Shown: one piece after another, positions 30,121 to 33,237 of the stretch
Layout: each line of letters starts with the position of its first letter
Numbering within the stretch: position 1 is the first letter of the stretch
DNA from: Priapulus caudatus
Lineage: Eukaryota > Priapulida > Priapulimorpha > Priapulimorphida > Priapulidae
Length of the DNA: 33,237 bases
Assembly (NCBI RefSeq): GCF_000485595.1
Contig: NW_014577213.1
Coordinates: 242,515-275,751, forward strand
Direction of reading: 5' to 3'
The notes under the pieces: generated by a model
What the model was told of the DNA's origin: nothing
Database searches by the model: none
What the model saw: the letters and a program-made list of their open reading frames with translations, nothing else
Made by a program: the position numbers and the translations under genes

Positions 30121-32399
30121 TAGGGTTAGGGAATTTTGTGCGCGCGACCGATTCTGTCTAGCTAGAATGATGGCTATAAAATACCAGTTAGTACTGATAC
30201 TCCAATGTAACACGTGCCCAAAAGAATATTGTTCACATGTTTTCCTTTTCAACGATGAGTCCCTGTCATCGATCAGCGGTCTCGCCTGATCTAACATCTC
30301 AACCTAACGATAAACAATTCAACTAAAAAAATTCTACTTGATCTTTCCTTACTAAACAACGGAGAGAACGTTTTTTCTGTCCGATTTAAACAAACCATCA
30401 ATAACGCAACATACAGCGATCAAATTACAATTAGAACAATTGAAAGCGTACGAACATGTACGTAATGTTTCGTAAATGACAGTCAGAAACAACACATTTG
30501 CTAAACATTTGATATCGCTGAACACTCTTGGCGTATTTTTATGGCTGTAAGTACGTGGGTATTTGGTTATACCGACACGCGTTTACCGAACAGTTATTAT
30601 CTGGATTATATTCTCATATACCAGGGCCAACGGGCCATGCAACAGGCATTAATTAACACCGCACTTGATGTGGTATTGCTTCAATATCTACAGTCGAAAA
30701 TCATCTATTCCTAATAATATAATCTGACAGCCAACAAAATACGCACAATGATTTTTCATATTTCGATGAATGTTTTTGTGCAATAATCATAACTCGTATG
30801 TAAGAATGTAGTTAGCGGTTGACAATACTAGTGGAAAAGTACCGTTACTGCTCGTTGCACATTAAGAATCAACCGTCCAAATTTCGTAAAAAAGTTTACG
30901 GAATTTTCACACACTAAAAAACGGCTACAGGATATATCATGAACAAAATACGCGTACAGTAAACACTCATAAACTACATATATACATAATACATGACCAT
31001 AATCATAATAATAATAGCATACATAGCAGTACTATAATACGACAAACTAAATAATCAGCTAACATATACATAAGTACATAATACATAGATACATATAATA
31101 CAATAATATACTAAATAATTACATACATACTACTTTACATACTGAAATAATATACTACATAGCTAGCATACATAATAATCATGCATGACATACATGTCGT
31201 TAATTAGCGGTGGTGAACATTATTGTTGTCGGGTTCGTTATTAATAGTTTATTTTAATTTTTTCCGTCCGCAATTATTATACGCATCGATAACTACATGC
31301 ACGCTTTTGAACTAAATAGGTTATAAGGGATACAAAAAACACGCTATGGTGCGAATGCTTGCATGGTTTATACCAGAAAAAGCGTCTGAGTAGTTTGAAT
31401 TACTAACGTTTTCACTTTCATACAGAAATAAATTTCCGACACATGGATTGATTAATAACCATTTTAAGTTTTGTCTCGTCATCTTTGCCGTTTCTTGTTT
31501 CATTTCGTAGCAAGAATAACATCAAGTGTGACTGACTTCCTTTCTCTTCCTTCGTCGGATCTATTATTCATTTTCTCGATCTTTCTCCTTTCGTTTGCAC
31601 TTGCGACGCGGCTGGCCACACGGTTCTCTTCTCCACGATTCAGCCGATCCTACGATAACGCGAATCGTCATCGTTCGTCGGCGCTAGCGCAGCTGGCTTC
31701 CATTACATCAACTCACTCTTTCGTTCCCTTCTGCTCCCTGTTTCGCTCGTCGTATTCTTCTTGTTTCGTTTTGTGGCCCATAGTTATCGATATAGTGTTT
31801 CGGGTATCTCTTCTCAATCTCGTCATCGGAATGGCTCTTTCCTTCTTTCTCCTCTCTCGCTCTCCGTCATTCTTTCCTCTTGTTTCGTTGTGGCTTCGTA
31901 GCTCGATATAATAAGTATACTTGCGTTGTGTCCGCAAAGGGGATATCCATGGTTTTTGACTGGGTCCGGCGACCAATGTATGTTGATGATGATAGAAATG
32001 CAAACTTGTAATGTAGTAACCGGAATAACTTTAATAACGCAATAAACAGTGTCGTCAATCGCAACAATAGAGACAAGCTCGGCAGCACGCAATCGCGGGT
32101 GTGCCTCCTCGCGACAGAACCGAATCCTTCTTACATCTCTGTTACTCTCTATTTATCCCAAAATTTACAAACTACTGCCCGACATGTAACCGTTTCTCCA
32201 TGGCGCGTCTACCCCCATTTCACAATGAAACCATCTAATCTTGTTTACCTTAACACGTCTACCATTTTTCCTATAATCAATGTAGCGCGCATTCTATGAT
32301 GCTGCGCGCATCTTCTAGCTTAGCTATTTGGCTAAAAATAATACCAGTCTATGCTTCCACTTGACTCTCATGTGACAAGTGCAAATGAATGTTACAATA
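30121..32399. repeat. Y unit 3, non-coding part
   Basis: Matches Y unit 1 in full, including both R repeats (about 30128-30240 and 32288-32398) and the pyrimidine-rich tandem duplication (31705-31917). It has an enlarged CATA repeat (30965-31200) and carries the ~50-bp stretch (ATCTGGATTATATTCTCATA) missing from unit 1. No conserved protein is seen. Confidence 0.75.
30965..31200. repeat. Expanded CATA/AATA repeat in Y unit 3
   Basis: About 235 bp of ACATACATA and ATAATA steps, where Y units 1 and 2 hold only about 35-60 bp of ACATACATGCATACATAC. It is flanked on both sides by sequence shared by all three units. Confidence 0.85.
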
Positions 32400-32700
32400 C
32401 GAAACGACCTTCAGCTATAGTACGGGCAAATTACAATGCATGCGCGTATCATCTACCCACAATGCCCTGTCTTCTATGAACAAATGGCTGGCGTGTACAT
32501 GGGATGGAGTTTATGTTGCGACGGTTGTCTCACCTTTTCCGCCCCTCAAGCCTGTAATTGAGTTGATCTAATTAATGTTGGTTTGTAATTTGGGTGCATA
32601 AGGACACGGATGCAGTTTTGTAGCTCTAGGTACTGTACGCTTAGTAACTGTCACTAGAGCTAGGTGCAGTTGTTCTAAGAACTTGTTTTCTTGTCATCTC
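32400..32700 (+). pseudogene. C-terminal tail of the transposon ORF, copy 2
   Basis: Counterpart of 18640-18965. GQITMHARI-like and DGVYVATVVS then PVIELI (within 32389-32571) can be read, followed by the degraded Cys-rich stretch (GATGCAGTTTTGTAGCTCTA and TAGAGCTAGGTGCAGTTGTT). It carries frame breaks in other places than copy 1. It encodes no complete protein. Confidence 0.6.
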
Positions 32701-33054
32701 CCTGTAAATGCTATTTTAATACTGTGAAATTATGTGATCAAGAAGTGACGTATAGAAGAGGAAGTGAATGATTAATTCGTCATGTGTGTATTGTGTTAAG
32801 CTTTTATTTCTGCTTAACTTTGCATGTTTTGTCCTTTATGTATCATTATTTGTGGATTTATTTGTTGGATAATGAATATATATATAGATATAGATATATT
32901 TGTTTTTTATAAATATTTTAATAATATAATATTGGTATTATTATTTGTATATTATTCAATATTGAGAAAAACTTGTGAATTTTTTAATTTGTGTTAATAA
33001 ACAAGTTGAAACAATTAAAGAGCATCTATTTTCTAGGATTGTCTTTTGTTTATT
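32701..33054. other. 3' untranslated-like stretch, copy 2
   Basis: Matches 18966-19324, with a short TATATAGATATAGATATA repeat near 32878-32900 and AATAAA at about 32996. Confidence 0.5.
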
Positions 33055-33237
33055 GTACTGTACCACAAGATATGACATTGACACAGCCGATTCCTAACGG
33101 AGATACTGCGATGCCATTAGTGACCTTATCTCTTGATATAATTATCTGATTGCAAATGACTGCACCGTTGTTAATTCTCATGCTTGCATGAAAACTATAG
33201 GATATAGTCGGTTACTATATGACTAAATATCCCAACC
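33055..33237. repeat. Right terminal inverted repeat, copy 2 (cut by window end)
   Basis: Matches 19360-19545 in the same orientation: ACTGCGATGCCA, CTTATCTCTTGA, AATTATCTGATTGCAAATGA, GCATGAAAACTATAG. It continues past the window. Confidence 0.8.

Larger units (their letters stand above)
23840..33237. repeat. Composite block, copy 2 (cut by window end)
   Basis: Direct repeat of 7640-19545, starting at GTGCGTGCGCATGTGTAATC and running to the last base. It has two X-P units rather than three. The first part (to about 26990) reads as the cleanest version of the block. From about 27000 onward it shows many single-base differences of its own. Confidence 0.85.

Overview
The window is nuclear DNA from an animal, most likely a marine invertebrate. 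It contains long stretches without genes, many simple-sequence repeats, broken LINE reverse transcriptases, a THAP-type coding start, remnants of a DNA-transposon protein family with a cysteine-rich tail, and degenerate TTAGGG-type telomere repeats. Nothing bacterial or phage-like is present: no operons, no ribosome binding sites, no densely packed ORFs. The phylum cannot be told from the sequence. I found no intact gene, tRNA, rRNA or CRISPR array.

Layout. 1-5090: microsatellites, a broken LINE on the minus strand (365-1293), a ~490-bp terminal inverted repeat (2679-3165), and a frameshifted transposon ORF (3300-5090). 5866-5950: a near-perfect 85-bp palindrome, followed by the first 20 codons of a THAP-domain protein. 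6326-7650: a GT/GC-rich degenerate array. 7640-19545: a composite block made of a flank, telomere-like repeats, a Jockey/CR1-like LINE, three copies of a ~0.65-kb unit ('X') each followed by a 0.9-1.4-kb purine-rich array ('P'), and then a 'Y' unit that ends in the C-terminal tail and 3' inverted repeat of the same transposon family as 3300-5090. 19897-21626: unassigned DNA with a CCCAT/CACCC simple repeat. 21627-21651: a 25-N assembly gap. 21652-22115: an 82-bp tandem repeat. 22116-23822: a short P array and a truncated Y. 23823-33237: a second copy of the composite block (flank, telomere repeats, LINE, X-P, X-P, Y), cut by the window edge.

Main result: about two thirds of the window is one complex unit, [flank - telomere-like - LINE - (X-P)n - Y], present twice in direct orientation about 16.2 kb apart, with three X-P blocks in the first copy and two in the second. 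The copies differ mainly by scattered one- to few-base insertions and deletions. That pattern fits unpolished long-read consensus at least as well as evolutionary divergence, so broken frames in these copies should be read with caution.

No genes work together here in a physiological sense. The only coding traces are remnants of mobile elements: two LINE lineages, one DNA transposon with long inverted repeats, and one THAP-type element.
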